This document shows, piece after piece, positions 16,332 through 27,352 of a DNA stretch of 64,000 nt. The translations under genes and the position numbers were made by a program. The first letter of the stretch is position 1. Each line of letters opens with the position of its first letter. Source of the stretch: Streptacidiphilus jeojiense (GTDB lineage: Bacteria > Actinomycetota > Actinomycetes > Streptomycetales > Streptomycetaceae); assembly GCF_000719095.1 (NCBI RefSeq), contig NZ_JOEH01000039.1:1-64000 (forward strand). Reading direction: 5' to 3'. A model generated the notes under the pieces. It was not told the DNA's origin. It ran no database searches and saw nothing but the letters and a program-made list of their open reading frames with translations.

Positions 16332-16409
16332 CAGGGCAACCCGTCATGGGGTCGTGGTACGGACGTGGACGGGAGCGCGGGCTCCCCAGGATTTCCCCCA
16401 GAGGGGCCA

Positions 16410-18182
16410 GTGAGCGCTCACCGAGAGGACAAGGTGCAGGTCAACGGCGTAGAGCGCCCCCGTCTGGAGGAGATGCGGATACGGGCGCTGGGCGTGATCG
16501 AGGACGCCGTGGTCGAGCTGTCGCCCGGATTCACCGTGGTGACCGGTGAGACCGGGGCGGGCAAGACCATGGTGGTCACCAGCCTGGGGCTGCTGCTCGG
16601 CGGCAAGGCCGACCCGGCCCTGGTGCGCAACGGCGCCGAGCGGGCCGTGGTGGAGGGGCGGGTCGCCGACGCGGTCGGCTCTCCGGCCGCGCAGCGCGCT
16701 GCCGAGGCGGGCGCCGAGCTCGACGACGGCGCGCTGCTGATCAGCCGTACCGTCTCCGCGGAGGGGCGCTCGCGGGCGCACGTCGGCGGGCGTTCGGTGC
16801 CGATGAGCCTGCTGGCCTCGCTGGGTGAGGACCTGATCGCGGTGCACGGCCAGACCGACCAGCAGCGGCTGCTGCAGCCGGCCCGGCAGCGCGGCGCGCT
16901 GGACCGCTACGCGGGCGATCCGGTGGCGCTGCCGCTGGTGGAGTACCAGACCGCCTTCCGCAGGCTGCGCGAGGTGACCGCGCGGCTGGAGGAGCTGACC
17001 ACCCGGGCCAGGGAGCGGGCCCAGGAGGCCGACCTGCTGCGCTTCGGCCTGGACGAGGTCGCCGCGGCGGAGCCGCTGGCCGGCGAGGACCTGGAGCTGG
17101 CGGCGGAGTCCGAGCGGCTCGGGCATGCCGACGCGCTGTCCTCCGCCGCCAACCAGGCGCACGCCGCGCTGGCCGGCGAGCCCTCCGACCCGGACGCGGT
17201 GGACGCCGGGACCCTGCTGGCGCAGGCCCGGCGGGCGATGGAGTCGGTGCGCCACCACGACCCCAGGCTGGCGGCGCTGGCCGACCGGCTGGGCGAGGTC
17301 GGCTACCTGCTCGGCGACATCGCCGGCGACCTGGCCGGCTACGCGGACGACCTGGATGCCGATCCGGCCCGGCTGGCCGCGGTGGAGGAGCGCCGCGCGG
17401 TGCTGGCTCACCTGGTGCGCAAGTACGCCGGAGCCGCGGGCGGCGCCGAGGGCGGTCTCGCCGAGGTGCTGGAGTGGGCCGAGACGGCCGCCGAGCGGCT
17501 CACCGAGCTGGACGGCGACGACGACACCATCGGCGCCCTGGAGGAGGAGCAGGAGCAGCTCCGGGGCACCGTCTCCGAGCTCGCCGGGCAGCTCACCGCC
17601 GCCCGCAGGGCCGCGGCCGAGGACTTCGCCAAGGCCGTCACCGCCGAGCTGACCGAGCTCGCCATGCCGCACGCCCGGGTCAGTTTCGGGATCACCCCCG
17701 CCGCCGACTTCGGCCCCTACGGCGTGGACGAGGTGGAGGTGCTGCTGGCGCCGCACCCCGGTGCCCCGCCGCGTCCGATCGCCAAGGGCGCGTCCGGCGG
17801 TGAGCTGTCCCGGGTGATGCTGGCGGTCGAGGTGGTGTTCGCCGGGGCGGACCCGGTGCCGACCTACCTGTTCGACGAGGTCGACGCCGGCGTCGGCGGC
17901 AAGGCCGCGGTCGAGGTGGGCCGGCGGCTGGCCAGGCTGGCACGGACCTCGCAGGTCATCGTGGTCACCCATCTGCCGCAGGTGGCGGCCTTCGCGGACC
18001 GGCACCTGGTGGTGGAGAAGACCGTCGACGGCACGGTCACCCGCAGCGGCGTCACCACCCTCAGCGACGTGGAACGGGTCCGGGAGCTGTCCCGGATGCT
18101 GGCCGGTCTCGAGGACTCCGAGCTCGGCCGGGCACATGCGGAGGAACTGCTGGCGGCCGCCCGCACCGCGGCCGCCGACTAG
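16410..18182 (+). CDS. recN: DNA repair protein RecN
   Basis: About 590 aa from GTG 16410, just after GAGGGG; an equally plausible start is GTG 16434. SMC-like architecture: Walker A TVVTGETGAGKTMVV near the N terminus, the Q-loop region GQTDQQRLL, two coiled-coil stretches (about 160-210 and 320-400), the ABC signature ASGGELSRVMLAVE, Walker B PTYLFDEVDAGVGG and the VTHLPQVAAFAD H-loop. RecN gathers and protects broken DNA ends during recombination repair. It sits downstream of nadK and upstream of a glycosyltransferase gene as in Streptomyces, and is followed by a modest hairpin. Confidence 0.94.
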   Translation: MSAHREDKVQVNGVERPRLEEMRIRALGVIEDAVVELSPGFTVVTGETGAGKTMVVTSLGLLLGGKADPALVRNGAERAVVEGRVADAVGSPAAQRAAEAGAELDDGALLISRTVSAEGRSRAHVGGRSVPMSLLASLGEDLIAVHGQTDQQRLLQPARQRGALDRYAGDPVALPLVEYQTAFRRLREVTARLEELTTRARERAQEADLLRFGLDEVAAAEPLAGEDLELAAESERLGHADALSSAANQAHAALAGEPSDPDAVDAGTLLAQARRAMESVRHHDPRLAALADRLGEVGYLLGDIAGDLAGYADDLDADPARLAAVEERRAVLAHLVRKYAGAAGGAEGGLAEVLEWAETAAERLTELDGDDDTIGALEEEQEQLRGTVSELAGQLTAARRAAAEDFAKAVTAELTELAMPHARVSFGITPAADFGPYGVDEVEVLLAPHPGAPPRPIAKGASGGELSRVMLAVEVVFAGADPVPTYLFDEVDAGVGGKAAVEVGRRLARLARTSQVIVVTHLPQVAAFADRHLVVEKTVDGTVTRSGVTTLSDVERVRELSRMLAGLEDSELGRAHAEELLAAARTAAAD

Positions 18183-18189
18183 CCGGAGG

Positions 18190-18215
18190 CCGTTCGGCGA
18201 CACGCCGCCGAACGG
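18190..18215 (+). terminator. Hairpin after recN
   Basis: A 10-bp perfect stem (18190-18199 with 18206-18215, six-base loop) occurs 8 bases after the recN stop. There is no T run, so it is a weak or Rho-assisted terminator. Confidence 0.5.
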
Positions 18216-18363
18216 GTGAGCAACGGGGCGTGACCACGGCTGCAGCGCCGCTGCCGACTGTCCAAGACCCCTTCCGAGCTGGCATCGTGGTGCCGCGACA
18301 GCCCGCCCGCCGACCCCTGTCCCACCGCCGACCCATCCGACCGAGCAGGAGACGACGCTGACC

Positions 18364-19503
18364 GTGGAGCACACCTCTGCAGCCCACACCGGCCAACTGC
18401 ACGCCGTCCTGGTACTGGCGGGCAGTTCAGGCGGCATCGGCGCGCATGTGCGCTCCCTGGCCCAGGGGCTCAGCGCGCACGGCCTGGAGGTCACCGTGTG
18501 CGGGCCGGCCGAGACCGACGAGCTCTACGGCTTCTCCGGCTCGGGGGCGCGTTTCCAGCCGGTCGAGATCACGCCCACCCCGGGGCCCCGTACCGACGCC
18601 GCCGCGGTGGGCGAGCTGCGGCGGGCCTTCGCCCGGGCCTCGCTGGTGCACGCGCACGGGCTGCGGGCCGCGCTGCTGTCGGACCTGGCGCTGCGCACGG
18701 CGCGGGCCGGGACCCCGCTGGTGGTCACCTCGCACCACGCCAACCTCGCCACCGGGGTGGAGCGCAGGCTGCTGCGGCTGATGGAGCGCCGGGTCGCCAA
18801 GAACGCGGACCTGATCCTCGGCGCCTCCTCCGACCTGGTGGCCCGGGCCCGCAGTCTCGGCGCGGCCGACGCCAGGCTCGGCCCGGTGGCCGCGCCGCCG
18901 CTTCCGGTGGCGGCCGCGGAGCGCGGGCGGGAGGCGGTCCGCAAGGAGCTGCTGGGCAGCAAGGACCGGGTCGACCGTCCGGTGGTCCTGGCGGTGGGAC
19001 GGCTGGTCCCGCAGAAGAACTTCCACCTGCTGCTGGACGCCGCCTCGGGGTGGCGCGGCGGCGAGGAGCCGCTGCTGCTGATCGCCGGGGACGGGCCCGA
19101 GCAGGGGGCGCTGCGGGCGCGGATCAAGTCCGAGAAGCTGCGGGCCAGGCTGCTGGGCCGGCGCTCGGACGTGCGGGAGCTGCTGCTGGCGGCGGACCTG
19201 GTGGTGATCTCCTCGCGCTGGGAGGCCCGGTCGCTGGTGGCCCAGGAGGCGTTGCGGGCGGGGGTGCCTCTCGTCGCGACGGCGGTGGGGGGACTTCCCG
19301 AGCTGGTGGGGGACGCGGCGGTGCTGGTCCCTCCGGGGGATCCGACGGCTCTGGCGGCGGCCGTGTCGGCAGTGCTCGCGGACGAGGGACGGCGGACCGA
19401 GCTTGCCGCTGCTGGGCCGGTGCAGGCGGAGACGTGGCCGGATGAGGCGGCTACGGTGGCTCAGGTGTTGAGCGTGTACGACGAGCTGACGGGGGAGCGG
19501 TAG
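18364..19503 (+). CDS. Glycosyltransferase family 4 (GT-B)
   Basis: A 379-aa cytoplasmic protein starting with GTG 18364; GGAG lies upstream at about 18347. The N-terminal GT-B half has AGSSGGIGAHVRSLAQGL and the VHAHGLRAALLSDL segment. The C-terminal half has the donor-binding pattern VLAVGRLVPQKNFHLLLDA, LIAGDGPE and the E-x7-E-type SRWEARSLVAQEALRAG. GT4 enzymes use UDP- or GDP-sugars; family membership does not give the sugar. A homologue occupies the same place after recN in Streptomyces genomes as I recall, so it is part of the core, not of the nearby island. Confidence 0.87.
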   Translation: MEHTSAAHTGQLHAVLVLAGSSGGIGAHVRSLAQGLSAHGLEVTVCGPAETDELYGFSGSGARFQPVEITPTPGPRTDAAAVGELRRAFARASLVHAHGLRAALLSDLALRTARAGTPLVVTSHHANLATGVERRLLRLMERRVAKNADLILGASSDLVARARSLGAADARLGPVAAPPLPVAAAERGREAVRKELLGSKDRVDRPVVLAVGRLVPQKNFHLLLDAASGWRGGEEPLLLIAGDGPEQGALRARIKSEKLRARLLGRRSDVRELLLAADLVVISSRWEARSLVAQEALRAGVPLVATAVGGLPELVGDAAVLVPPGDPTALAAAVSAVLADEGRRTELAAAGPVQAETWPDEAATVAQVLSVYDELTGER

Positions 19504-19535
19504 GCGGTTCGGTCTGCGTTGGTGGGTGGTTGGCA

Positions 19536-19558
19536 GCGCAGTTCCCCGCGCCCCTTTT
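19536..19558. repeat. Single arm of the GGGGCGCGGGGAACTGCGC repeat
   Basis: GCGCAGTTCCCCGCGCCCC followed by TTTT lies between the convergent glycosyltransferase and HAD genes. The same 19-20 base core occurs as paired inverted arms at 24269-24340 and 30840-30935. It is a dispersed intergenic element familiar from Streptomyces genomes. Here only one arm is present and cannot form the long hairpin. Confidence 0.7.
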
Positions 19559-19561
19559 GTC

Positions 19562-20236
19562 TCAGGGGGTGATCGTCACGGTGAGGGTGCCGGAATCGTT
19601 GGTGCTGACCTGGATCTGGGTGAGGTCGGTGACGGTGACGGTCGCGCCGTAGGCGGTGGTGGCGGGGCCGACGCCGATGACGCGCATGCCGGCGGCGAGG
19701 CCGGCGCGGGTGCCGGCCTCGGAGTCCTCGAAGACGATGCACTCGCGCGGGTCGATGCCGAGCAGCTCGGCCCCCAGCAGGAAGCCCTCGGGGTCCGGCT
19801 TGCTGCGGGTGACGTGTTCGGCGGTGACGGCCACGGCCGGGACGGGCAGTCCGGCGGCACCCATCCGGGCCCGGGCCAGGGCGTCGTCGGCGGAGGTGAC
19901 CAGTGCGTGCGGAAGGCCGGTCAGCGAGGCCAGCAGGGCCGGGGCGCCGCCGATCGGGACCACGCCCTCGGTGTCGGCGGTCTCCCGGGCCAGCATCTCG
20001 GCGTTCTCGGCGTGGTTGACCTCCATCGGCCGGTCCGGCAGCAGGATCGCCATGCTGGCGAAGCCCTGCCGCCCGTGGACCACCTCCAGCACCCGGTCGC
20101 CGTCCAGGCCCTGCTTGGCGGCCCAGGCCCGCCACACCCGCTCCACCGCCGGACCGGAGTCGACCAGGGTCCCGTCCATGTCGAGCAGCAGGGCACGGGC
20201 GGTCAGGACCACAGTCGCGGCGGTGGTGGCAGGCAT
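19562..20236 (-). CDS. HAD-superfamily sugar phosphatase (beta-phosphoglucomutase-like subfamily)
   Basis: ATG 20236 is supported by AAAGGAG five bases upstream, so the longer frame to 20278 is rejected; 224 aa. HAD motifs: LLLDMDGTLVDSG (nucleophile and acid Asp), the helical cap 25-95, HALVTSADD (motif II), RSKPDPEGFLLG (motif III Lys) and CIVFEDSEAGTRAG (motif IV). Closest in pattern to sugar-phosphate phosphatases and mannitol-1-phosphatase-like enzymes; there is no mutase-specific proof. Encoded 52 bases downstream of a GH15 glycosidase in the same direction, suggesting a joint role in sugar or trehalose turnover. Confidence 0.85.
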   Translation of the reverse strand: MPATTAATVVLTARALLLDMDGTLVDSGPAVERVWRAWAAKQGLDGDRVLEVVHGRQGFASMAILLPDRPMEVNHAENAEMLARETADTEGVVPIGGAPALLASLTGLPHALVTSADDALARARMGAAGLPVPAVAVTAEHVTRSKPDPEGFLLGAELLGIDPRECIVFEDSEAGTRAGLAAGMRVIGVGPATTAYGATVTVTDLTQIQVSTNDSGTLTVTITP

Positions 20237-20288
20237 GGCACTCCTTTGCGGAAACGACTTTGTTCCACGAGTATACAAAGGAGGACGG

Positions 20289-22202
20289 CTACCTCGCGGG
20301 CAGTCCGCCGACTGCGTTCAGCCGCAGTGCGGTGTCGATCAGCGGGACGTGGCTGAAGGCCTGCGGGAAGTTGCCGACCTGCCGCTGCAGCCGCGGGTCC
20401 CACTCCTCGGCGAGCAGCCCCACGTCGTTGCGGATCGCCAGCAGCCGCTCGAACAGGTCGCGGGCCTCGCCGACCCTGCCGATCATCGCCAGGTCGTCGG
20501 CCAGCCAGAACGAGCAGGCCAGGAACGCGCCCTCGTCGCCGGGCAGGCCGTCCAGGCCCTCGACGCCGCCGCTGGTGGGGTAGCGCAGCACGAAGCCGTC
20601 GGGGGTGAGCAGCTCGCGCTGGATCGCCTCGATGGTGCCGATGACCCGCTTGTCGTCCGGCGGCAGGAAGCCGACCTGCGGGATCAGCAGCAGCGAGGCG
20701 TCCAGTTCCTTGGAGCCGTAGGACTGGGTGAAGGTGTTGCGCTCCCGGTCGAAGCCGTTCTCGCAGACGTCGTAGTGGATGTCGTCGCGCAGCTGGCGCC
20801 AGCGCTCCAGCGGGCCCTCGTGCGGGGTCTCCTCCAGCATCCGGATGGTGCGGTCCACCGCGACCCAGGCCATCACCTTGGAGTGGACGAAGTGCCGGCG
20901 CGGGCCGCGCACCTCCCAGATGCCCTCGTCCGGTTCGCTCCAGTGCTGCTCCAGGTAGCTGATCAGGCGCAGCTGCAGCAGGTGGGCGTGGTCGTTGCGG
21001 ACCAGACCGGTCATGTGGGCCAGGTGCAGCGCCTCGACCACCTCGCCGTAGACATCCAGCTGGAGCTGTTCGGCGGCGGTGTTGCCGATCCGGACCGGGG
21101 TGGAGCCCTCGTAGCCGGGCAGCCAGTCCAGCGAGGCCTCGGTGAGCTCCCGCTCGCCCGCGATCCCGTACATGATCTGCAGGTTCTCCGGGTCGCCGGC
21201 GACCGCCCTGAGCAGCCACTCGCGCCAGGCGCGGGCCTCGTCGCGGTAGCCGGTGCGCAGCAGCGAGGAAAGCGTGATGGTGGCGTCGCGCAGCCAGGTG
21301 TAGCGGTAGTCCCAGTTGCGGACGCCGCCGATGTCCTCCGGCAGCGAGGTGGTGGGGGCGGCCACGATGCCGCCGGTGGGGGCGTAGGTGAGGGCCTTGA
21401 GGGTGATCAGCGAGCGGACCACGGCCTCCCGGTAGGGGCCCTGGTAGGTGCAGTGGGAGACCCAGTCCTGCCAGAACTCCTCGGTGGTGGCCAGTGCCTC
21501 CTCGGCGTCCGGCTGGTCCGGGGCGCCCAGGTGCGAGGGCTGCCAGGTGAGCGCGAAGGCGATGCGCTGGCCCGCCGCGACGGTGAAGTCGGCGTAGGTG
21601 GTCAGGTTGCGGCCGTAGGTCTCGGCCTCGCCGTCCAGCCACACCGAGTCGGGTCCGGCGACGGCGACGGTGCGGACGGTGTCGCCGTCCTCCACCTTGT
21701 GCACCCAGGGGACCACCCGGCCGTAGGAGAAGCGCATCCGCAGCGCCGAGCGCATCCGCACCCGGCCGCTGACCCCCTCGACGATGCGGATCATCTGCGG
21801 GACCGCGCCGCGTTCGGGGAGCCCGCGCGGCGGCATGAAGTCGATCACCCGGACGGTGCCGCGCGGGGTGTCCCACTCCTGCTCCAGGACCAGCGAGTCG
21901 CCGCGGTAGCGGCGCCGGGTGGCCGGCGCGGCGGGGGCCGCGGCGGTCGGCGGCAGCACCCGGAACTCGCCGCTCTCGGTGAAGTCGGGGATGCCCTTGG
22001 GCGCGGCCGTCTGCGGCTGCCCGATCGGGTCGGCCGGGCCGATCCGCCAGAAGCCGTGCTCGTCGGTGCCGAGCAGGCCGGCGAAGGCGGCGGGGGAGTC
22101 GAAGCGGGGCAGGCACAGCCAGTCGACCGAACCGTCCCGGCTGATGAGGGCGGCGGTCTGCATGTCGCCGATGAGGGCGTAGTCCTCGATACGAGCGGCC
22201 AC
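20289..22202 (-). CDS. Glycoside hydrolase family 15 (glucoamylase/trehalase-like)
   Basis: A 637-aa protein starting with GTG 22202, GGAG seven bases upstream. The N-terminal beta-sandwich begins IEDYALIGDMQTAALI... GSVDWLCLPRFDSPAAFAGLL, characteristic of bacterial GH15. The (alpha/alpha)6 barrel carries NWDYRYTWLRDATITL and SEPDEGIWEVRGP with candidate catalytic acids, then the C-terminal WLADDLAMIGRVGEA segment. There is no signal peptide, so it acts in the cytoplasm. Actinobacterial members of this subgroup include trehalases and alpha-glucosidases; trehalose or a maltooligosaccharide is the likely substrate. Probably in an operon with the HAD phosphatase gene. Confidence 0.88.
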   Translation of the reverse strand: MAARIEDYALIGDMQTAALISRDGSVDWLCLPRFDSPAAFAGLLGTDEHGFWRIGPADPIGQPQTAAPKGIPDFTESGEFRVLPPTAAAPAAPATRRRYRGDSLVLEQEWDTPRGTVRVIDFMPPRGLPERGAVPQMIRIVEGVSGRVRMRSALRMRFSYGRVVPWVHKVEDGDTVRTVAVAGPDSVWLDGEAETYGRNLTTYADFTVAAGQRIAFALTWQPSHLGAPDQPDAEEALATTEEFWQDWVSHCTYQGPYREAVVRSLITLKALTYAPTGGIVAAPTTSLPEDIGGVRNWDYRYTWLRDATITLSSLLRTGYRDEARAWREWLLRAVAGDPENLQIMYGIAGERELTEASLDWLPGYEGSTPVRIGNTAAEQLQLDVYGEVVEALHLAHMTGLVRNDHAHLLQLRLISYLEQHWSEPDEGIWEVRGPRRHFVHSKVMAWVAVDRTIRMLEETPHEGPLERWRQLRDDIHYDVCENGFDRERNTFTQSYGSKELDASLLLIPQVGFLPPDDKRVIGTIEAIQRELLTPDGFVLRYPTSGGVEGLDGLPGDEGAFLACSFWLADDLAMIGRVGEARDLFERLLAIRNDVGLLAEEWDPRLQRQVGNFPQAFSHVPLIDTALRLNAVGGLPAR

Positions 22203-24260
<2,058 letters not shown>

Positions 24261-24268
24261 GCACCACC

Positions 24269-24340
24269 AGGGGCGCGGGGAACTGCGCGACCAGCCCTCT
24301 ACGGAGGTGCATGGTTGGCAGCGCAGTTCCCCGCGCCCCT
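24269..24340. repeat. Paired inverted repeat (REP-like), possible pyrG terminator
   Basis: Arms AGGGGCGCGGGGAACTGCGC (24269-24288) and its exact complement (24321-24340) are separated by 32 bases, and the right arm is followed by TTT. It forms a 20-bp perfect stem 8 bases after pyrG. The sequence recurs at 19536 and 30840, so it is a dispersed element that may also act as terminator or mRNA 3' stabiliser. Confidence 0.8.
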
Positions 24341-24391
24341 TTCTGGTTGCATGGCTCAGGAAAGTCCGAAAAGCAACGGTGGAGGGTGGCT

Positions 24392-25039
24392 ATGCGGCGG
24401 GAGCCGGTTGTGGACAGTCCGGAGGAGTGGCCGGTGACGGCCTCGCGGCTGTCGTTCCACGGGAAGGTCTGGGACATCAGGACCGACGACGTCGTGATGC
24501 CCGACGGCGCCACCGCCGCACGGGACTACCAGCAGCACCCCGGTGCGGTGGGGGTGCTGGCCATCGACGAGGAGCGCCGGGTCCTGCTGGTGCGGCAGTA
24601 CCGGCACCCGGTGCGGCACCGGCTGTGGGAGCTGCCGGCCGGCCTGCTGGACGTGCCGGGCGAGAACCCGCTGCACGCCGCCCAGCGGGAGCTGTACGAG
24701 GAGGCGCACACCAAGGCCGGCGAGTGGCGGACGCTGATCGACTTCTACAGCTCGCCCGGCGGCTCCTCGGAGGCCCTGCGGATCTTCCTGGCCCGGGACC
24801 TGGCCGAGGCGGACGGCGAGCGCTTCCAGGCCGAGCACGAGGAGCTGGACCTCCAGGTCGACCGGATCGACCTGGACGAGCTGGTGCGGCTGGTCCTCGC
24901 CGGCGACCTGCACAACGGCGCGCTGGTGTCCTCGGTGCTCGCGGCCAAGGTCGCGCTGGACAGCGATGTGTTCGGGGAGGCCGGCCGGTACGGCCTGCGA
25001 CCCGCCGAAGCCCCTTGGCCGGCGCGCCCGTTCGAGTGA
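24392..25039 (+). CDS. NUDIX hydrolase, ADP-ribose pyrophosphatase type
   Basis: A 215-aa protein; ATG 24392 follows GGAGGG (24381-24386). The central NUDIX box reads GLLDVPGENPLHAAQRELYE followed by EAHTKAG. It has one residue more than the canonical spacing between Gly and the first Glu, as in mycobacterial ADP-ribose pyrophosphatase. Upstream VRQYRHPVRHRLWELPAG is also typical of this subgroup. It hydrolyses ADP-ribose (and perhaps other nucleoside diphosphate sugars) to AMP and ribose-5-phosphate. The gene follows pyrG in many actinobacteria. Confidence 0.9.
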   Translation: MRREPVVDSPEEWPVTASRLSFHGKVWDIRTDDVVMPDGATAARDYQQHPGAVGVLAIDEERRVLLVRQYRHPVRHRLWELPAGLLDVPGENPLHAAQRELYEEAHTKAGEWRTLIDFYSSPGGSSEALRIFLARDLAEADGERFQAEHEELDLQVDRIDLDELVRLVLAGDLHNGALVSSVLAAKVALDSDVFGEAGRYGLRPAEAPWPARPFE

Positions 25040-25062
25040 TCGGCGGGTCGGTTTGTTGACGG

Positions 25063-25090
25063 CGGGGCGCAGCTGCGGAGCTGCGCCCCG
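25063..25090 (+). terminator. Hairpin after the NUDIX gene
   Basis: A perfect 12-bp stem CGGGGCGCAGCT/AGCTGCGCCCCG with a GCGG tetraloop ends 10 bases before the candidate -10 box of the next gene. No T run follows. Confidence 0.6.
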
Positions 25091-25099
25091 CTGGTGAAC

Positions 25100-25112
25100 T
25101 ACGCTGCGCGAG
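25100..25112 (+). promoter_or_regulatory. Candidate leaderless promoter -10 box
   Basis: TACGCT (25100-25105) is followed by six bases and then GTG (25112). The same hexamer and spacing precede scpA (30993-31005). This is the expected geometry for transcription starting at the first base of the start codon; no Shine-Dalgarno is present. Confidence 0.45.
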
Positions 25113-27352
25113 TGGCGGAAGCTGAGGCGGCAGAGGCGCGGACGGTACGTCGGAACCAGCGGCGCGGCGCGCTGCCGCCCGCGGAGCTGCCCGACGATCC
25201 GGCGGTCTTCGCCGGTCGCCAGGCGGAGCTGGCCCAACTGCGGGACGAGGTGCGGCGGCCCGGCCTGGGCGCGGACGGGGAGGCCCCGCGCTGCCGGGTG
25301 CTGATCGTCGCCGGGCGGCGCGGCTCCGGACGCACCGCGCTGGCGGTCCGCTTCGCCCGCACCGTCGCGGCGGACTACCCGGACGGCCAGTTCTTCGTCC
25401 GGATGACCGGGCCCGGCGGCGGGCCCGTCCCCGCCGAGCGGGCGGCCGAGGTGCTGCTGGAGGCGCTGGGGGAGCCCCGGCCGCCGGCCCCGCTGCCCGA
25501 TCCGGACACCGAGGAGCAGGACGCCGAACAGCGGGCGGCCAGTGGCCCGGCCGCGCTGCGGGAGGCGCTGGCGGGGCGTCAGGTGCTGCTGGTGCTGGAC
25601 GATGTGACGCAGGTGGAACAGGTCGAGGCGCTGCTGCCGCCGTCCGACGGCTGCCTGGTGGTGGCGGTGACCTCGGGGCCGCTGACCGGTCTGGCCGACG
25701 CCCGTCCGGTGGTGATCGGCGGTCTGGGGGCCTCCGCGGCCACCGCGGTGCTGGTGGCGCACGCCGGGGACACCCGGATCGTCTGCGACCCGGTGGCGGC
25801 GCGGACCCTGGCCGAGACGCTGGCCTGCCACCCGATGGCGCTCTGCCTGGTCGGCGGCTGGCTCAGGGCCAGGCCCAGGGCCTCGGTCACCGACGTACTG
25901 CGGCTGCTGGCGGCCCACCCCGCCGAGCGGCCCCGGGTGCCCTCGCACGAACCCGAGGCGGCCGGACCCGGCGGGCGGGACACCTCCGAGCCCGAGGCGG
26001 GCGGACTCCGCGGGCGGGACGCCCCCGAGCCGCTGCGGGTGGTGCTGGCCAAGCGGCCCGGGGCCGCCGAACCCGGTGTCGAGCCGCTGCTGCGCGCCTT
26101 CGACCTGGTCCGTGACGGACTGCCGGCCCAGGCCGCCCGGCTGCTGCGGCTGCTGACGCTGGCCCCCGGCGGGGTGGCCGATCCGCGCACCGCCTCGGCG
26201 CTGCTGGGCTGCCCGGTGGACGCCGCGGAGGTGCACCTGGCGACGCTGGCCGAGCAGCAGCTGCTGCGTCCGGTCGGCGCCCGGGGGCGCCACGAGCTGC
26301 CGGGCTGCCTGCGCGAACCGCTGGCCGTGCTGCTCGTGGAGGACCGGCCGGCCGAGACCGAGCTGGCCCGGGCCCGGCTGCTGGAGCGGCTCACCCGGCT
26401 GCTCACCGCCTGCTGCCACCAGCTGGCCCCGGCCGGGGGGCCCGCACCGGACCCGCTGCCCGGGCCGCTGCGCTTCTCCGGGTCGGCCGAGGCCTGGCAG
26501 TGGCTGGACACCGAGCTGCCGGTGCTGCGGGCGGCCCTGGACACCGCGGTGGCCGACGGCGCGCTGGACGGCCTGGCGATGCGGCTGGCCACCGCCCTGG
26601 TCCGGGCGCTGCCGCTGTGGGCCGGCGGCCCGGAGCCGGTCGCCGCGGACCTCTACGCCCTGCACGGCACGGTGCTGGAGCTCGCTCTGCGCGGCGGGCT
26701 GCACCGGCAGCAGGCGGCCGCGCTGGTCAATCTGGGCGACCTGCACGCCACGGCGGGCCAGCACCGCCGCGCGCTGGAGCGCTACCGCTCGGCGCTGGGC
26801 CCGGCCCGCGCCGCCGACGACCATGTCGCGGTCTGCCGGATCCTGGAGGCCGTCGCCGGGGCGTTCCGGGCCTCGGGCGACCTGGTCCGGGCCGCGGACT
26901 GGTACGGCCGGGCGCTGGGGCTGCGGCGCAGGCGCGGCGAGCAGGCCGACGAGGTGCGGCTGCTGGGCCGGCTCGCCGCCGCGCACACCGCGCAGGGACG
27001 GATCGGCGACGCGCTGAAGGACTACCGGGCGGCCGCGGCGCTGCACCGCAAACTCGGCGACCCGGCCGGGGCGGTCGGGGCGACCCTCGGCGCGGCCCGG
27101 GTGCAGGAGCTGGCCGGCAACCCGGACCAGGCGGTGCGCACGCTGCGGGACGCGCTGGAGGAGGCGCGCGGGGTGGCCGGTCCGCCGGGTGCCCGGCTGC
27201 AGACCCAGGTGCTGCTGCGGACCGCCGAGGCGCTGGAGCGGGCCGGCGACGCCGAGGGCGGCCGGGCCCGGCGCGAGCAGGCGGCGGCGCTGGGGCTGCC
27301 GCAGCGGCGGCGGAGCGGGGAGGCTGCGACGCACCCGGTCGTTACGGAGTGA
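25112..27352 (+). CDS. STAND/NB-ARC-like ATPase with TPR repeats
   Basis: About 746 aa from GTG 25112 (an in-frame GTG at 25094 is the alternative). After a charged N terminus comes a nucleotide-binding domain: P-loop AGRRGSGRTALAVRFA, Walker B VLLVLDDVTQ, and an ARC-type CHPMALCLVGGWL motif. Residues about 300-420 are winged-helix-like. From about 500 there are several TPR units (AALVNLGDLHATAGQHRRAL, RADDHVAVCRILEAV-type, ALKDYRAAAALHRKLG). Note the P-loop: the invariant lysine is replaced by arginine (GSGRT), so hydrolysis may be altered. STAND ATPases are signal-sensing switches. No effector domain is fused, and DNA binding is not evident. A similar gene lies near ald/parA in Streptomyces (memory). 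Confidence 0.78.
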   Translation: MAEAEAAEARTVRRNQRRGALPPAELPDDPAVFAGRQAELAQLRDEVRRPGLGADGEAPRCRVLIVAGRRGSGRTALAVRFARTVAADYPDGQFFVRMTGPGGGPVPAERAAEVLLEALGEPRPPAPLPDPDTEEQDAEQRAASGPAALREALAGRQVLLVLDDVTQVEQVEALLPPSDGCLVVAVTSGPLTGLADARPVVIGGLGASAATAVLVAHAGDTRIVCDPVAARTLAETLACHPMALCLVGGWLRARPRASVTDVLRLLAAHPAERPRVPSHEPEAAGPGGRDTSEPEAGGLRGRDAPEPLRVVLAKRPGAAEPGVEPLLRAFDLVRDGLPAQAARLLRLLTLAPGGVADPRTASALLGCPVDAAEVHLATLAEQQLLRPVGARGRHELPGCLREPLAVLLVEDRPAETELARARLLERLTRLLTACCHQLAPAGGPAPDPLPGPLRFSGSAEAWQWLDTELPVLRAALDTAVADGALDGLAMRLATALVRALPLWAGGPEPVAADLYALHGTVLELALRGGLHRQQAAALVNLGDLHATAGQHRRALERYRSALGPARAADDHVAVCRILEAVAGAFRASGDLVRAADWYGRALGLRRRRGEQADEVRLLGRLAAAHTAQGRIGDALKDYRAAAALHRKLGDPAGAVGATLGAARVQELAGNPDQAVRTLRDALEEARGVAGPPGARLQTQVLLRTAEALERAGDAEGGRARREQAAALGLPQRRRSGEAATHPVVTE

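Noticed and set aside
16270..16409. LexA/SOS box upstream of recN
   Set aside because: Looked for GAAC-N4-GTTC-type sites because recN is SOS-induced in many bacteria; none found.
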